NCBI GenBank assembly: GCA_003223645.1
Contig: QHVT01000005.1
Location: 496,001-560,000 of the forward strand
Reading direction: 5' to 3'
DNA length: 64,000 nt
DNA from: Acidobacteriota bacterium
Lineage (GTDB): Bacteria > Acidobacteriota > Thermoanaerobaculia > Gp7-AA8
The notes under the pieces: model-generated
Database searches by the model: none
The model's input: only the letters and a program-made list of their open reading frames with translations
Told to the model about the DNA's origin: nothing
Shown here: positions 7,989-17,094 of the stretch, one piece after another
How positions within the stretch are numbered: the stretch's first letter is position 1
How the letters are laid out: every line of letters starts with the position of its first letter
Made by a program: the position numbers and the translations under genes

Positions 7989-9112
7989 CGCAATGCGTAG
8001 ACAAAACCGCGCGAGGTCATGACGAAGAGCATTCCTTCACCGGCCGCGACTCCAGTGTAGTTGTGGCCGGTGAGGCGCGTTTTGAACAATTCGTGACCAG
8101 TAGCGGCTTCGAGCGCCACGACGTCTTTCTGTTCGTTGTCGTCGTTCGGCTGATGCGCGCCGAACGTGCCGATGTAAATGACTGTGTCGGCGATCACGAC
8201 TTCACTGGCCATGTCGGAAGCTGTGTACGTCCACCGCGTCGTGCCGGTGAGTAGATCAAAGGCGACGACTTGTCGAATGTCGTTCGTTGTGTAGGCGACG
8301 CCGTTCAGCAGCGCGACAGGCGTCCAGTAACGAACGCCGGTAGGCGGCGCGACGTGCCACCGCTCCGCTCCGCTGCGCGCGTCGTACGCGATGACGTAGC
8401 CGTCTTCCGCGGTTGCGACCAACACGCCGGCGCTGACCGGAACGGCGTACCAGATCGCATCGCGTGTCTTGCGCCACACCTCGTGGCCATCGCTCGCAGT
8501 GAGCGCGAAGATCGTCTTCTCCGCAGCGAAGTAAACGAGTCCGTCGGACAGAACGACGTGACAGTGAATGTGTCCGCCCGCGGAGAAGCGCCACTTTTCC
8601 GCGCGCGTGTTCGCGTCGATCGCGTACAACGTTCCGGCTTCCGTACCAAAGTACAGCGTCCCGTTGCTCCACAGCGGCGCGCCGACTCCCCAATCGTCCT
8701 CGGCGAACGACCAGAGCGTCGCACCGGTCGCGGCACTCAGCGCGTAGATGTGCTTGTCCTCGCCGGAGACGTACACGACATCGCCGGCGATTGTGGGCGG
8801 CGAGGAGAACACACCGAGACGTTGCGAGCGCCACAGGATCTCTCCGGTGGCCGCGCTGAGCGTCGTGATGCGGCCGTCACTCGTAGGGACGAAGACTTTG
8901 CCGTTCGCGTAAACCGGCGCGCTGAACGACTCGTCGACCGCGGTTTGCCAGGCGATGCGCGTGAACGTGCGCGGACCAGTGCCCCGCACGACGCCGTTCC
9001 GCTCCGCGTTGCCGCGATACGTCGCGATCGGTTCCGGTGCGGGATGGCGCACGGCGCGCGTTTTCGCGACGGCCGCGGTCGCAATCAAGAGAACGATGAA
9101 CGTGTAGCGCAT
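7985..9112 (-). CDS. Exported PQQ-type beta-propeller protein
   Basis: The product has 375 residues from the ATG at 9112 (MRYTFIVLLIATAAVA signal peptide); an ATG 18 bases upstream is also possible. At least six PQQ-like blades can be counted, each with the tryptophan docking pattern (for example ATGEILWRSQR, ATGATLWSFAE, ARSGAERWHVAP, LLTGTTRWTYT). There are no alcohol dehydrogenase residues or cytochrome CxxCH motif, so a binding or scaffold role like BamB or related propellers is more likely than quinoprotein catalysis. The gene is the first of a two-gene unit with the amidohydrolase. Confidence 0.75.
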   Translation of the reverse strand: MRYTFIVLLIATAAVAKTRAVRHPAPEPIATYRGNAERNGVVRGTGPRTFTRIAWQTAVDESFSAPVYANGKVFVPTSDGRITTLSAATGEILWRSQRLGVFSSPPTIAGDVVYVSGEDKHIYALSAATGATLWSFAEDDWGVGAPLWSNGTLYFGTEAGTLYAIDANTRAEKWRFSAGGHIHCHVVLSDGLVYFAAEKTIFALTASDGHEVWRKTRDAIWYAVPVSAGVLVATAEDGYVIAYDARSGAERWHVAPPTGVRYWTPVALLNGVAYTTNDIRQVVAFDLLTGTTRWTYTASDMASEVVIADTVIYIGTFGAHQPNDDNEQKDVVALEAATGHELFKTRLTGHNYTGVAAGEGMLFVMTSRGFVYALR

Positions 9113-9217
9113 GCGGGTGACGCTACGCACGCGCGCGCATTCCGAAGCGCGTTTTGTGACGGCGGCGGCGATTCGAGGGACGGCGGCGGGCTATGATGCT
9201 TTCGTCTCGTCCCGTCC

Positions 9218-9952
9218 ATGTCCGTCGCCATCCCTCCGGATTCCGGAGCCGTCACACAGGACACCGGTGCTTCGCACCCGCGCGGTACTGTGACGCCGAT
9301 GAACGCGCCGGGCGTCAAGACGTTCTTCGCCACACTGTGGGCGTCGATGGCAATCGTCGTCTCCGCCGCTACCTACGCGAGCACGCGCCTCGGCGCTCCC
9401 GCGATTTATCCCGCCGAGTATCCGTTCAACGCCGCGATCTATCTGATGTGGGTGCCGCTCGTCCCCTTTCTCGTCGCATTCGCGCGTCGCCACGCGCCCC
9501 TGCGCGGCCGACGACTGAGGATCGCGCTCATTCATTCGCTCGTCGCAGTCGCGCTCATCCTCGCGAAGCTGTTCGTGCATCGACTCTTCTTCTGCAACGG
9601 ATACGACGGCGCGTGGGGCGATTGCGTGATGGGCATCCGCCTCGAAGCGTGGCTCGTGAACTGGTACATGGGCGAGTTGCTCGTCTACGCCGCGACGGTC
9701 GGCGGCACGTGGGCATTCGATGCGATGGAACGCGGGCATCGGCGCGAGCTCTCGGTCGCGGATAAAGAACGCGAGCTGGCAGCGGCGGAGTTGCAGTCGG
9801 CGCGCGGGCACATCGCGCCGGGCGAGATGAAATCGCTCTTCGCGTCGATCACGGAAAAGCTGCATCACGACCCCGCCGGCGCGGAGTCGATGATCACGGA
9901 AGTCGCGGATTCGCTGCGCACCGTCGTGCAGGCGATCCGGGCGGGACAATGA
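9218..9952 (+). CDS. Membrane protein, degenerate LytS-type histidine kinase fragment
   Basis: The product has 244 residues from the ATG at 9218; an ATG at 9299 also fits and removes a proline/serine-rich leader. Four membrane segments lie at about residues 36-54, 68-86, 104-122 and 146-165, followed by a short charged coiled coil. The last ~45 residues (MKSLFASITEKLHHDPAGAE) align by eye with the LytS dimerisation/His region of the next gene (NPHFLFNALNSV), but the phospho-accepting His and the NPHF signature are absent. No ATPase domain follows. It overlaps the intact kinase by 4 bases, so it may act as a membrane partner of that kinase. The function is inferred only. Confidence 0.6.
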   Translation: MSVAIPPDSGAVTQDTGASHPRGTVTPMNAPGVKTFFATLWASMAIVVSAATYASTRLGAPAIYPAEYPFNAAIYLMWVPLVPFLVAFARRHAPLRGRRLRIALIHSLVAVALILAKLFVHRLFFCNGYDGAWGDCVMGIRLEAWLVNWYMGELLVYAATVGGTWAFDAMERGHRRELSVADKERELAAAELQSARGHIAPGEMKSLFASITEKLHHDPAGAESMITEVADSLRTVVQAIRAGQ

Positions 9953-11001
9953 GAAAACTTCCCTCGCTGCTGCTCACGTTTCCGCTGTTGTTCGCGATCG
10001 GCTGGTCCGCGCAGATCGTCGCGATCATCATGCGCTACGACTACATCACCGAGATTCATCTCCGGTCGGCGGCCGTACAAGTCGCAATCTGGCTGGTGAT
10101 GGTGATCCCGGCCTTTCTCGTGCTCGACGTCATCCTTCGCCGCGTGCGATCGCGAATAATCGAGGCGGTCTCGATCACGATCCTCTGCGCCGCATGCGCG
10201 CTGGCGGGACAATTCCTGTACGGCAACGTCGCGTGGTCGAATCGCTGGTATCACCGCGGCGACCGCCCGTACTTCATCATCGACACGCGCGAAGCGACGG
10301 CCATGCGCCTGGCCACGCGGCGCATTGAATTGCCGCTGCTGATCGCCGCATGCGCGCTGCTCATCGGACGCTTCCTCCTCGCCGATCGCCAGGAGCGCGA
10401 GCGCGCGTTGCGCGAGAAGCGGCTGGAGACGCGCCTCTCGATCGCGCGCCTGCAGCTGTTGCGCTCGCAGCTCAATCCGCACTTTCTCTTCAACGCGCTG
10501 AACTCGGTGATGGCGCTCGTGCGCCGCGACCCGCGCGCGGCCGAGGCGATGCTCGCGCGCCTGTCGCGCTTCTACGAGATCACGGCGGCGACCGAGGGAA
10601 GGATGTGGATTCCGTTGCGCGACGAAGTGGCGTTCGCACGCGAGTACCTCGACATCGAGCAGATCCGCTTCGGCGCGCGCCTCGCCGTCACGATCGAGGC
10701 AGCGGCACTCGACGCGCGCGTTCCCGCGCTGCTGCTGCAGCCGCTCGTCGAAAACGCGGTTCGACACGGCGCCGCGAAAACGACCGGCGCGGTTTGGATC
10801 CGCCTGCGCATCGCGAACGACGGCGAACACGTGCGCATCGAGATCGCGAATCGCGGCGCGTTCCAATCGAACGGCGAGGGCGTCGGCCTCGCGAACACGC
10901 GCCAGCGTCTGCGCGAGGCATTCGGAGATGCGTCCGCGCTCGAGATCGCATGCCTCGCGGATGAAACACGCGTGATCGTGACCGTGCCGGAGGCCGCGTG
11001 A
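9949..11001 (+). CDS. LytS/YehU-family sensor histidine kinase
   Basis: The product has 350 residues. Four hydrophobic segments lie in the first ~145 residues, with no recognised extracellular domain, followed by a coiled-coil linker. The His_kinase domain begins LRSQLNPHFLFNALNSV with phospho-acceptor His178. The ATPase part has the N box LLQPLVENAVRHGAA and glycine box GEGVGLANTRQRL. Kinases of this family phosphorylate LytTR-type regulators, and the next gene, which overlaps by 4 bases (GTGA), is exactly that. The signal is unknown. The preceding gene is a degenerate relative, suggesting duplication followed by decay or specialisation. Confidence 0.88.
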   Translation: MRKLPSLLLTFPLLFAIGWSAQIVAIIMRYDYITEIHLRSAAVQVAIWLVMVIPAFLVLDVILRRVRSRIIEAVSITILCAACALAGQFLYGNVAWSNRWYHRGDRPYFIIDTREATAMRLATRRIELPLLIAACALLIGRFLLADRQERERALREKRLETRLSIARLQLLRSQLNPHFLFNALNSVMALVRRDPRAAEAMLARLSRFYEITAATEGRMWIPLRDEVAFAREYLDIEQIRFGARLAVTIEAAALDARVPALLLQPLVENAVRHGAAKTTGAVWIRLRIANDGEHVRIEIANRGAFQSNGEGVGLANTRQRLREAFGDASALEIACLADETRVIVTVPEAA

Positions 11002-11696
11002 AGCTGCGCGTGGTCATCGTCGACGACGAGCCGCTGGCGCGGCAGCGCATTCGCGATCTGCTCGCGGGCGAATCCGTCGAGATCGCGGGCGAATGCGAGG
11101 ACGGTCCGCAGGCGCTGGAGGTCATCCGCGAGCTCGCGCCCGACCTCGTGTTCCTCGACGTGCAGATGCCGGGACTCGACGGCTTCGAGGTCCTGAACCT
11201 GCTCGACACGCGGCCGATGATCATCTTCACGACGGCCTTCGACGCGTACGCAGTCCGCGCGTTCGATGAGCACGCGCTCGATTACCTCCTCAAGCCGATC
11301 GACGCCGCGCGATTCGCGGAAGCGTTGAAGCGAGTGCGCCGTGCCGGGCACCGCGAGTGGCAACCGCTCAAGCGTGTGGTCGTGAAGACGCCCGGCCGCG
11401 TCCTCTTCATCGAAACGCGCGACGTCGAGTGGGTCGAAGCCGCGGGCAATTACGTGCGCGTCCACGCACACGGCGAAGCGCACCTCGTGCGGATCTCGAT
11501 GCAGGCGCTCGAGCAGCGCCTCGATCCGCGCGCGTTCGCGCGCATCCATCGCAGCACGATCGTCAACGTTGGCCGCGTCGCCGCGCTCAACGCCACGTTC
11601 CGCGGGGAATACGACGTGGTCCTCAAGAGCGGCGAGACGCTGGCAATGCAGCGCTCGTATCACGACCGGCTGCGCGCGGCCCTCGGCGACTTCTAA
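10998..11696 (+). CDS. LytTR-family response regulator
   Basis: The product has 232 residues with a GTG start inside the kinase stop. The receiver domain (1-120) has acidic pocket Asp9/Asp10, phospho-acceptor Asp54 in FLDVQMPG, and a conserved Lys in YLLKPID. The C-terminal LytTR DNA-binding domain (~130-230) is recognisable by VEWVEAAGNYVRVH and FARIHRSTIVNV. It would be phosphorylated by the adjacent LytS-type kinase and regulate promoters with paired imperfect direct repeats. Targets are not visible here. The gene ends just before a long palindromic element. Confidence 0.92.
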   Translation: MKLRVVIVDDEPLARQRIRDLLAGESVEIAGECEDGPQALEVIRELAPDLVFLDVQMPGLDGFEVLNLLDTRPMIIFTTAFDAYAVRAFDEHALDYLLKPIDAARFAEALKRVRRAGHREWQPLKRVVVKTPGRVLFIETRDVEWVEAAGNYVRVHAHGEAHLVRISMQALEQRLDPRAFARIHRSTIVNVGRVAALNATFRGEYDVVLKSGETLAMQRSYHDRLRAALGDF

Positions 11697-11701
11697 CGTG
11701 T

Positions 11702-11805
11702 GTCATCCCGAGCGTGAGCGAGGGACCTGGGGTTCGGGTGGGGTGGCGATGAGCGGGCCTCGAAGCACACAGCCACCCAGGTCCCTCGCTCACGCTCGGG
11801 ATGAC
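11702..11805. repeat. Long palindromic element with perfect 29-bp arms (family B)
   Basis: Arms at 11702-11730 and 11777-11805 are exact reverse complements over 29 bp, beginning GTCATCCCGAGCGTGAGCG. The centre is 46 bp. It lies between the LytTR regulator and uvrA. A diverged relative with the same GTCATYCCGAG termini is at 24728-24826. Stretches like this are common as dispersed repeats in Acidobacteriota-type genomes. Confidence 0.85.
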
Positions 11806-11835
11806 AAGTCGCGTCTGAAACGTTCTCCCTTTGTT

Positions 11836-14610
11836 ATGCCCTCTCGTACGATCTCCATCCGCGGCGCGCGGACGCACAATCTCAAGAATGTTTCGGTCGA
11901 CATTCCGCAGCGGCAGCTGACGGTGATCACCGGTCCCTCCGGCTCGGGAAAATCGTCGCTGGCGTTCAACACGCTGTACGCCGAGGGACAGCGGCGGTTC
12001 GTCGAGTCGATGTCGACGTATGTGCGGCAGTTCCTGGAGCGCATCGACCGGCCGGACGTCGATGACATCGACGGGATCCTTCCGGCGATCTCGATCGAAC
12101 AGAAGAATTCGGTAAAGAACGCGCGGTCCACGGTCGCGACTGCCACCGAGCTCGCCGACCACATCCGTCTCTTCATGAGTTACTGCGGCGAGACGTGGTG
12201 TTCCGATTGTCGCGTCATCGTGCGCAAGGAAACGCCGCAGTCAATCACGAGCGAGATCCTGGCGACGTTAAAGGACAAGCGTGCGGTCGTCCTCGCGCCG
12301 ATTTTCTTCGAGGCGCAGCATCGCGCCATCGTCACTGAGCAGTTGATCCAAACCGGCTTCTATCGCATCTGGATCAACGGCGAAGTGTGCGATCTGAACG
12401 ACGTCGACACGAAAGGATTCACCTCGCTGGAGATCGTGATCAACCGATTGCGCATTGAAGAATCGCGCAGCGCGCAGATCACCGAGGGGATCGAGCAGGC
12501 GTTCGAGCTTTCGAAGGGGACGGTGAACGTGCTCGAAGAAAGTGAAGAGGGCGCGCCGGGAGGCGCTGTCAAAGTATGGCTGTCTCATCGCTTCACGTCG
12601 CACTTCGCGTGCAACAAATGCGGGACGGAGTTCCTCGAGCCCACGCCGCACATGTTCTCGTTCAACTCGCCCCTCGGCGCGTGCACGAACTGCCAGGGCT
12701 ACGGACGGATCATCGGCATCGACATGGAGAAGGTGATCCCGAACCGCGACCTGCGGCTCGACGAGCTGCCGGTGGCGCCGTGGAACTCGGCGGGGTACGA
12801 GGACTGCTACGAAGACCTCGAAAAGGCGGCGAAGAAATACAAGCTGCGCCTCGACGTGCCGGTCAAAGATCTGACGCCCGCCGAGTGGGAGATCCTCTAC
12901 AACGGACGCAGCAAGTGGTACGGCATAAAAGGCTTTTTCGAGTGGCTGGAGACGAAGAAGTACAAGATTCACGTGCGCGTGAAGCTGGCGAAGTACCGCA
13001 GCTACGAGCCGTGCCCGCAGTGCCGCGGCTCGCGCCTCAAGAGCGTCGTCAACAACGTGAAGTTCCGCGACCTCACCGTCGGCGAGATCTTCGCGATGAA
13101 CGTGAAGAACGCGCGGCATTTCTGGGAGTTCCTCCCGCTCTCGAAGCAGGAAGAAGCGCTGGCCGGACATCTGCGCCGCGAGATCGTGAATCGTCTCGTC
13201 TATCTCGACGAAGTCGGCCTCTCGTATCTCACGCTCGACCGCCAGACACGCACGCTCTCCGGCGGCGAGTCGCAGCGCATCAACCTCGCCGCGGCACTCG
13301 GCAGTTCGCTCACTGAGACGATGTACGTGATTGACGAGCCGACGGTGGGCTTGCACGCGCGCGACAGCGAGCGATTGCTCGCAGTTTTGCGACGGCTGAA
13401 GAACGCGGGGAACACCGTGATTGTGGTGGAGCACGATCCGACGATCATTGGAGGAGCGGATTACCACGTGGAGCTGGGACCGGGGGCGGGGGAGTTCGGG
13501 GGGGAGGTTGTTCACTCCGGCGCAAGCCCCTCACCCGGCGCTTCGCGCCACCCTCTCCCCGCGGAGCGGGGAGAGGGGCCACGGGAGGAGTGTGGATCGA
13601 TCCGGATCGTCAACGCCCGCGAGCACAACCTGGGTGGCGTCACCGCCGAGATTCCCCTCGGCAAGCTCGTCGCGGTCACGGGCGTCTCCGGCTCCGGCAA
13701 GTCGACGCTCATCCGCAACTGTCTCTTCAATCGCTATCGCCGCGACGTGCGCGGAGTCGCGGGGCTCGACACCGGAAAAGTCGACGCGATCGAAGGCACC
13801 GAGTTGATTTACGACATGGAGCTCGTCGATCAGTCGCCGATCGGGCGCTCGTCGCGATCGAATCCGGCGACCTACATCAAAGCGTGGGACGAGATCCGCA
13901 AGCTGCTCGCGGAGACGACAGCCGCGAAGCTCAACGGCGTCACCGCCGGCATGTTCTCGTTCAACACGACGGGCGGCCGCTGCGAGACGTGTCAGGGCGC
14001 GGGCACGGTGACGATCGACATGCAGTTTCTCGCCGACGTCGAAGTCGTCTGCGACAAATGCGACGGACGCCGCTTCGGCGAGCAGGTCATGAAGGTCACG
14101 TTCAAGGGAAAGAACGTGAACGACATCCTGCAGATGACCGTCGACGAAGCGGCGAAGTTCTTCGTTGCGAAACGCGCGCTGCTGAAGAAGCTCGACGCGC
14201 TTCGCTCGGTCGGCCTTGGCTATCTGCGGCTCGGACAATCGACCGACTCGCTCTCCGGCGGTGAAGCGCAGCGACTGAAGCTCGCGTCGTTTCTCTGCGA
14301 GGCATCGCAGAGCGAGAAGCCGCGGCTCTTCCTCTTCGACGAGCCGACGACCGGACTGCATCACAGCGACGTGCAGGTGCTTATGAAGACGTTCCGCGAT
14401 CTCATCGACCGCGGCAACTCCGTGTTGGTCATCGAGCACAACACGCAGCTCATCGAAGAGTCCGACTGGGTCATCGATCTCGGCCCCGAGGGAGGAGACC
14501 AGGGAGGCGAGATCGTTGCAGTCGGAACGCCGGAAGAGATCGCGGCGAATCCGCGGTCGATCACGGGACGCTATCTTCGCCTGTCACGAGCGGTCGCAGG
14601 CGCGGCCTGA
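11836..14610 (+). CDS. uvrA: Excinuclease ABC subunit A, divergent form
   Basis: The product has 924 residues from the ATG at 11836; earlier in-frame starts would translate the palindromic element. It carries two ABC cassettes: Walker [10 protein letters not shown] and GVSGSGKST, signatures [12 protein letters not shown] and [12 protein letters not shown], and Walker B segments [12 protein letters not shown] and [12 protein letters not shown]. Zinc-binding cysteines sit in [18 protein letters not shown] and in [16 protein letters not shown]. UvrA recognises bulky DNA lesions with UvrB in nucleotide excision repair. The segment [20 protein letters not shown] and the [11 protein letters not shown] stretch differ from textbook UvrA, so this may be a UvrA2-like paralogue. 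A palindromic element lies in frame in the linker between the two halves (residues ~564-581). Confidence 0.9.
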   Translation: MPSRTISIRGARTHNLKNVSVDIPQRQLTVITGPSGSGKSSLAFNTLYAEGQRRFVESMSTYVRQFLERIDRPDVDDIDGILPAISIEQKNSVKNARSTVATATELADHIRLFMSYCGETWCSDCRVIVRKETPQSITSEILATLKDKRAVVLAPIFFEAQHRAIVTEQLIQTGFYRIWINGEVCDLNDVDTKGFTSLEIVINRLRIEESRSAQITEGIEQAFELSKGTVNVLEESEEGAPGGAVKVWLSHRFTSHFACNKCGTEFLEPTPHMFSFNSPLGACTNCQGYGRIIGIDMEKVIPNRDLRLDELPVAPWNSAGYEDCYEDLEKAAKKYKLRLDVPVKDLTPAEWEILYNGRSKWYGIKGFFEWLETKKYKIHVRVKLAKYRSYEPCPQCRGSRLKSVVNNVKFRDLTVGEIFAMNVKNARHFWEFLPLSKQEEALAGHLRREIVNRLVYLDEVGLSYLTLDRQTRTLSGGESQRINLAAALGSSLTETMYVIDEPTVGLHARDSERLLAVLRRLKNAGNTVIVVEHDPTIIGGADYHVELGPGAGEFGGEVVHSGASPSPGASRHPLPAERGEGPREECGSIRIVNAREHNLGGVTAEIPLGKLVAVTGVSGSGKSTLIRNCLFNRYRRDVRGVAGLDTGKVDAIEGTELIYDMELVDQSPIGRSSRSNPATYIKAWDEIRKLLAETTAAKLNGVTAGMFSFNTTGGRCETCQGAGTVTIDMQFLADVEVVCDKCDGRRFGEQVMKVTFKGKNVNDILQMTVDEAAKFFVAKRALLKKLDALRSVGLGYLRLGQSTDSLSGGEAQRLKLASFLCEASQSEKPRLFLFDEPTTGLHHSDVQVLMKTFRDLIDRGNSVLVIEHNTQLIEESDWVIDLGPEGGDQGGEIVAVGTPEEIAANPRSITGRYLRLSRAVAGAA
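13526..13578. repeat. Palindromic element in frame inside uvrA
   Basis: Within the uvrA linker two nested hairpins occur: GGCGC-TTC-GCGCC near 13538-13550, and a 12-bp perfect stem at 13551-13562 and 13566-13577 with a 3-base loop (CCCTCTCCCCGC paired with GCGGGGAGAGGG). The stretch is translated as a Pro/Ser/Gly-rich linker and does not shift the frame. Confidence 0.75.
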
Positions 14611-14633
14611 GCGGGCCTAACGCACGCGATTTG

Positions 14634-14662
14634 TTGCATTTGGACAGACAGTCCGGTACACA
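14634..14662 (+). promoter_or_regulatory. Predicted promoter of the OPT transporter
   Basis: A TTGCAT hexamer (14634-14639) and TACACA (14657-14662) are separated by 17 bp. The spacer holds an inverted repeat GGAC-AGACA-GTCC, a possible operator. A stem of GCGCCCG with CGGGCGC follows at 14673-14689, and a good ribosome binding site (GAGGAGAG) precedes the ATG at 14722. Confidence 0.4.
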
Positions 14663-14721
14663 ATGCATTTCGGCGCCCGAAGCGGGCGCGGCTCCACATT
14701 CGAGCGAGAGGAGAGAACTTC

Positions 14722-17094
14722 ATGACCACAGTCCCGCAAGGACTTCCGGATGAAGTCGGGTGGAAACCCGAAGGCCCGGCCTCGTTTACGCCCTACATTC
14801 AATCGGAAACGGTCCTGCCCGAGCTGACCGCGCGCGCGGTGATCGTCGGCACGATTCTCGGCATGATCTTCGGCGCGTCGTCGCTGTACCTGGTGCTGAA
14901 AGTCGGCCTCACCGTCAGCGCGTCGATTCCCGTTGCCGTCATCTCGATCACGCTGTTCCGCATCCTGTCGTCGATGGGAGCGCGCAACGCGACGATCCTC
15001 GAGAACAACATCTCGCAGACGGCGGGATCGGCGGGCGAGTCGATCGCCTTCGGCGTCGGCGTCACGATGCCGGCCATCCTGATCCTCGGCTTCGATCTCG
15101 AATGGACGCGCGTGCTGCTCGTCGCCGTGTTAGGCGGATTGATCGGCATCCTGATGATGATTCCGCTGCGGCGCGCGCTCATCGTCGCGCAGCACGGAGT
15201 GCTGAAGTATCCCGAAGGCACCGCGTGCGCCGAGGTGTTGAAAGCGGGCGCGAGTCCGGAGTCGCGCGCGGCCGCGTCCGAAGAAGCGCGGCGTGAACAG
15301 GAAGCGCTCGGCGGCGCAGCCGTCGGCGCGAAGACGATTTTCACGGGATTCGGCATCGGCCTTCTGTACAAGACCGCGTACGCCGCGTTCCGCACGTGGA
15401 AAGACACACCGGAGAAAATCTTCGGTGCGCCGTTCACCGGCGCGTCCGTCGCCGTCGAGATCTCGCCGGAGCTCCTCGGCGTCGGCTACATCATCGGACC
15501 GCGCATCGCTTCGATCATGTGCGCGGGCGGCGTGCTCGCGTATCTCGTGCTGATCCCGATGATCAAGTTCTTCGGCGCGAGTCTCGGCGCTCCGCTTGCG
15601 CCCGAGACCGGCGGCCAGCTGATCAAGAACATGAGCCCGAACGCGATTCGCAACGCGTACGTGCTGTACATCGGCGCGGGCGCGGTTGCGGCGGGCGGCA
15701 TCATCAGCGTGTTCCGCTCGCTGCCGATCATCTGGCACGGCATCCGAGGCGGCCTGCGCGATCTGTCGAGCGCCAAGACGAAGGAAGCCGACACAACGCC
15801 GCGCATCGATCGCGATCTGTCGATGAAAGTCGTGCTGATCGGAATCGTCGCGCTGATCATCGTGATCGCGTTCTCGAATCCGCTGTACATCGGCGGCGTC
15901 GGCATCGCGGCGCGCGTCGCGGCGGCGATCCTGATCATCGTGTTCGGGTTCCTGTTCGTGACGGTGTCATCGCGACTGACCGGCGAGATCGGCTCATCGT
16001 CGAACCCGATCTCCGGCATGACCGTCGCGACGCTGCTCCTCACCTGTCTCGTCTTCCTGATGCTGGGTTGGACAGGGAGCAATTACTTCGTCACCGCGCT
16101 CTCGATCGGCGCGATCGTTTGCATCGCGTCTTCGAATGGCGGCACGACGTCGCAGGATCTGAAGACCGGATATCTCGTCGGCGCGACGCCGAGCAAACAG
16201 CAGATTTCGATTCTCATCGGCGCGCTCGCATCGGCGCTCGTGCTGGGGCCGATCCTGCTCGGTTTGAACAACGCGTACTCGGTCTACGTGCCCGTTGGAC
16301 GCGCGCCGGCCGGTGTTCAGGCCGGAGCCGCGAAGACGACCGATGTCGTGCCCTCGAGCGAATTCCACGGACGCGACCACGTCCGCGGAATCATCTACAC
16401 CGGCGAAAAAGACGCGAAGCAGTACAACGTCTGGTTCCGTGAAGGAGCCGAGGGGGCGAACGCCGAGAAGTATCTCGTCGATGACGCCGGACATCCGGTG
16501 TACTACGTCGATCCCGGCATCAACGGCGCGATCGACAAGTTGCCGAACGGCCAGGAAGTGAAGAAGTTCAGCGCGCCGAAGGCGACGCTGATGTCGTACA
16601 TCATCAAAGGCATTCTCGGCGGGAAGCTGCCGTGGGGACTCGTGCTCCTCGGCGTGATGATCGCGATCGTCCTCGAGATGTCGGGCATTCCGTCTCTCGC
16701 GTTTGCCGTCGGCGTGTATCTGCCGCTTTCGTCGTCGTCGCCGATTCTCGTCGGCGGCATGGTGCGCTGGGCGGTGGACAGGTGGATCGCGAAGAAGCAC
16801 GCCGGAAAGAATCTGACGGAAGATCAACTCGTCGCCGAAGGCGACAAGAGCCCGGGCGTGTTGATGGCTTCGGGTTACATCGCGGGTGGAGCGATCGCCG
16901 GAATCCTGATCGCGCTGCTGCTCGGCGTTCCGACATTCGACAATCTCAACAACGCGATCGCGAAGTGGTCCGCCCACAATCCGTTCTTCGAAGGACCGAT
17001 GGCGGATGCGCTCTCACTGATCCCGTTCGCGATCCTCATCCTCCTGCTTTATCTCACCGGTCGTGAGAAGATACTCGCTCACCGCGAGACTTGA
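14722..17094 (+). CDS. OPT-family oligopeptide transporter
   Basis: The product has 790 residues and is a polytopic inner-membrane protein with about fourteen or more hydrophobic segments. Features of the bacterial OPT family are the N-terminal [20 protein letters not shown] region, the [17 protein letters not shown] helix, [16 protein letters not shown], and the late helices [20 protein letters not shown]. The family imports oligopeptides or metal-chelate conjugates with protons. A soluble insert at residues ~520-630 (after [13 protein letters not shown]) contains a Tyr/Asp-rich stretch that is longer than usual. It overlaps the DUF2339 gene by 4 bases. Its substrate is undetermined. Confidence 0.88.
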   Translation: MTTVPQGLPDEVGWKPEGPASFTPYIQSETVLPELTARAVIVGTILGMIFGASSLYLVLKVGLTVSASIPVAVISITLFRILSSMGARNATILENNISQTAGSAGESIAFGVGVTMPAILILGFDLEWTRVLLVAVLGGLIGILMMIPLRRALIVAQHGVLKYPEGTACAEVLKAGASPESRAAASEEARREQEALGGAAVGAKTIFTGFGIGLLYKTAYAAFRTWKDTPEKIFGAPFTGASVAVEISPELLGVGYIIGPRIASIMCAGGVLAYLVLIPMIKFFGASLGAPLAPETGGQLIKNMSPNAIRNAYVLYIGAGAVAAGGIISVFRSLPIIWHGIRGGLRDLSSAKTKEADTTPRIDRDLSMKVVLIGIVALIIVIAFSNPLYIGGVGIAARVAAAILIIVFGFLFVTVSSRLTGEIGSSSNPISGMTVATLLLTCLVFLMLGWTGSNYFVTALSIGAIVCIASSNGGTTSQDLKTGYLVGATPSKQQISILIGALASALVLGPILLGLNNAYSVYVPVGRAPAGVQAGAAKTTDVVPSSEFHGRDHVRGIIYTGEKDAKQYNVWFREGAEGANAEKYLVDDAGHPVYYVDPGINGAIDKLPNGQEVKKFSAPKATLMSYIIKGILGGKLPWGLVLLGVMIAIVLEMSGIPSLAFAVGVYLPLSSSSPILVGGMVRWAVDRWIAKKHAGKNLTEDQLVAEGDKSPGVLMASGYIAGGAIAGILIALLLGVPTFDNLNNAIAKWSAHNPFFEGPMADALSLIPFAILILLLYLTGREKILAHRET

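Noticed and set aside
6174-8000. 608-residue frame overlapping the coiled-coil gene and amidohydrolase
   Set aside because: Antisense and out-of-frame shadow; composition unlike any protein family.
9193-9765. Alternative frame at the LytS partner
   Set aside because: Arg-rich out-of-frame product; the real frame shows membrane helices and overlaps the next gene by ATGA.
13360-13600. Frameshift or truncation of uvrA at the hairpin stretch
   Set aside because: The frame is continuous and the second ABC half resumes with intact motifs.
15385-15400. GTTCCGCACGTGGAAAG as a third parS
   Set aside because: An extra base in the centre and mismatched ends; it lies within a membrane protein gene.
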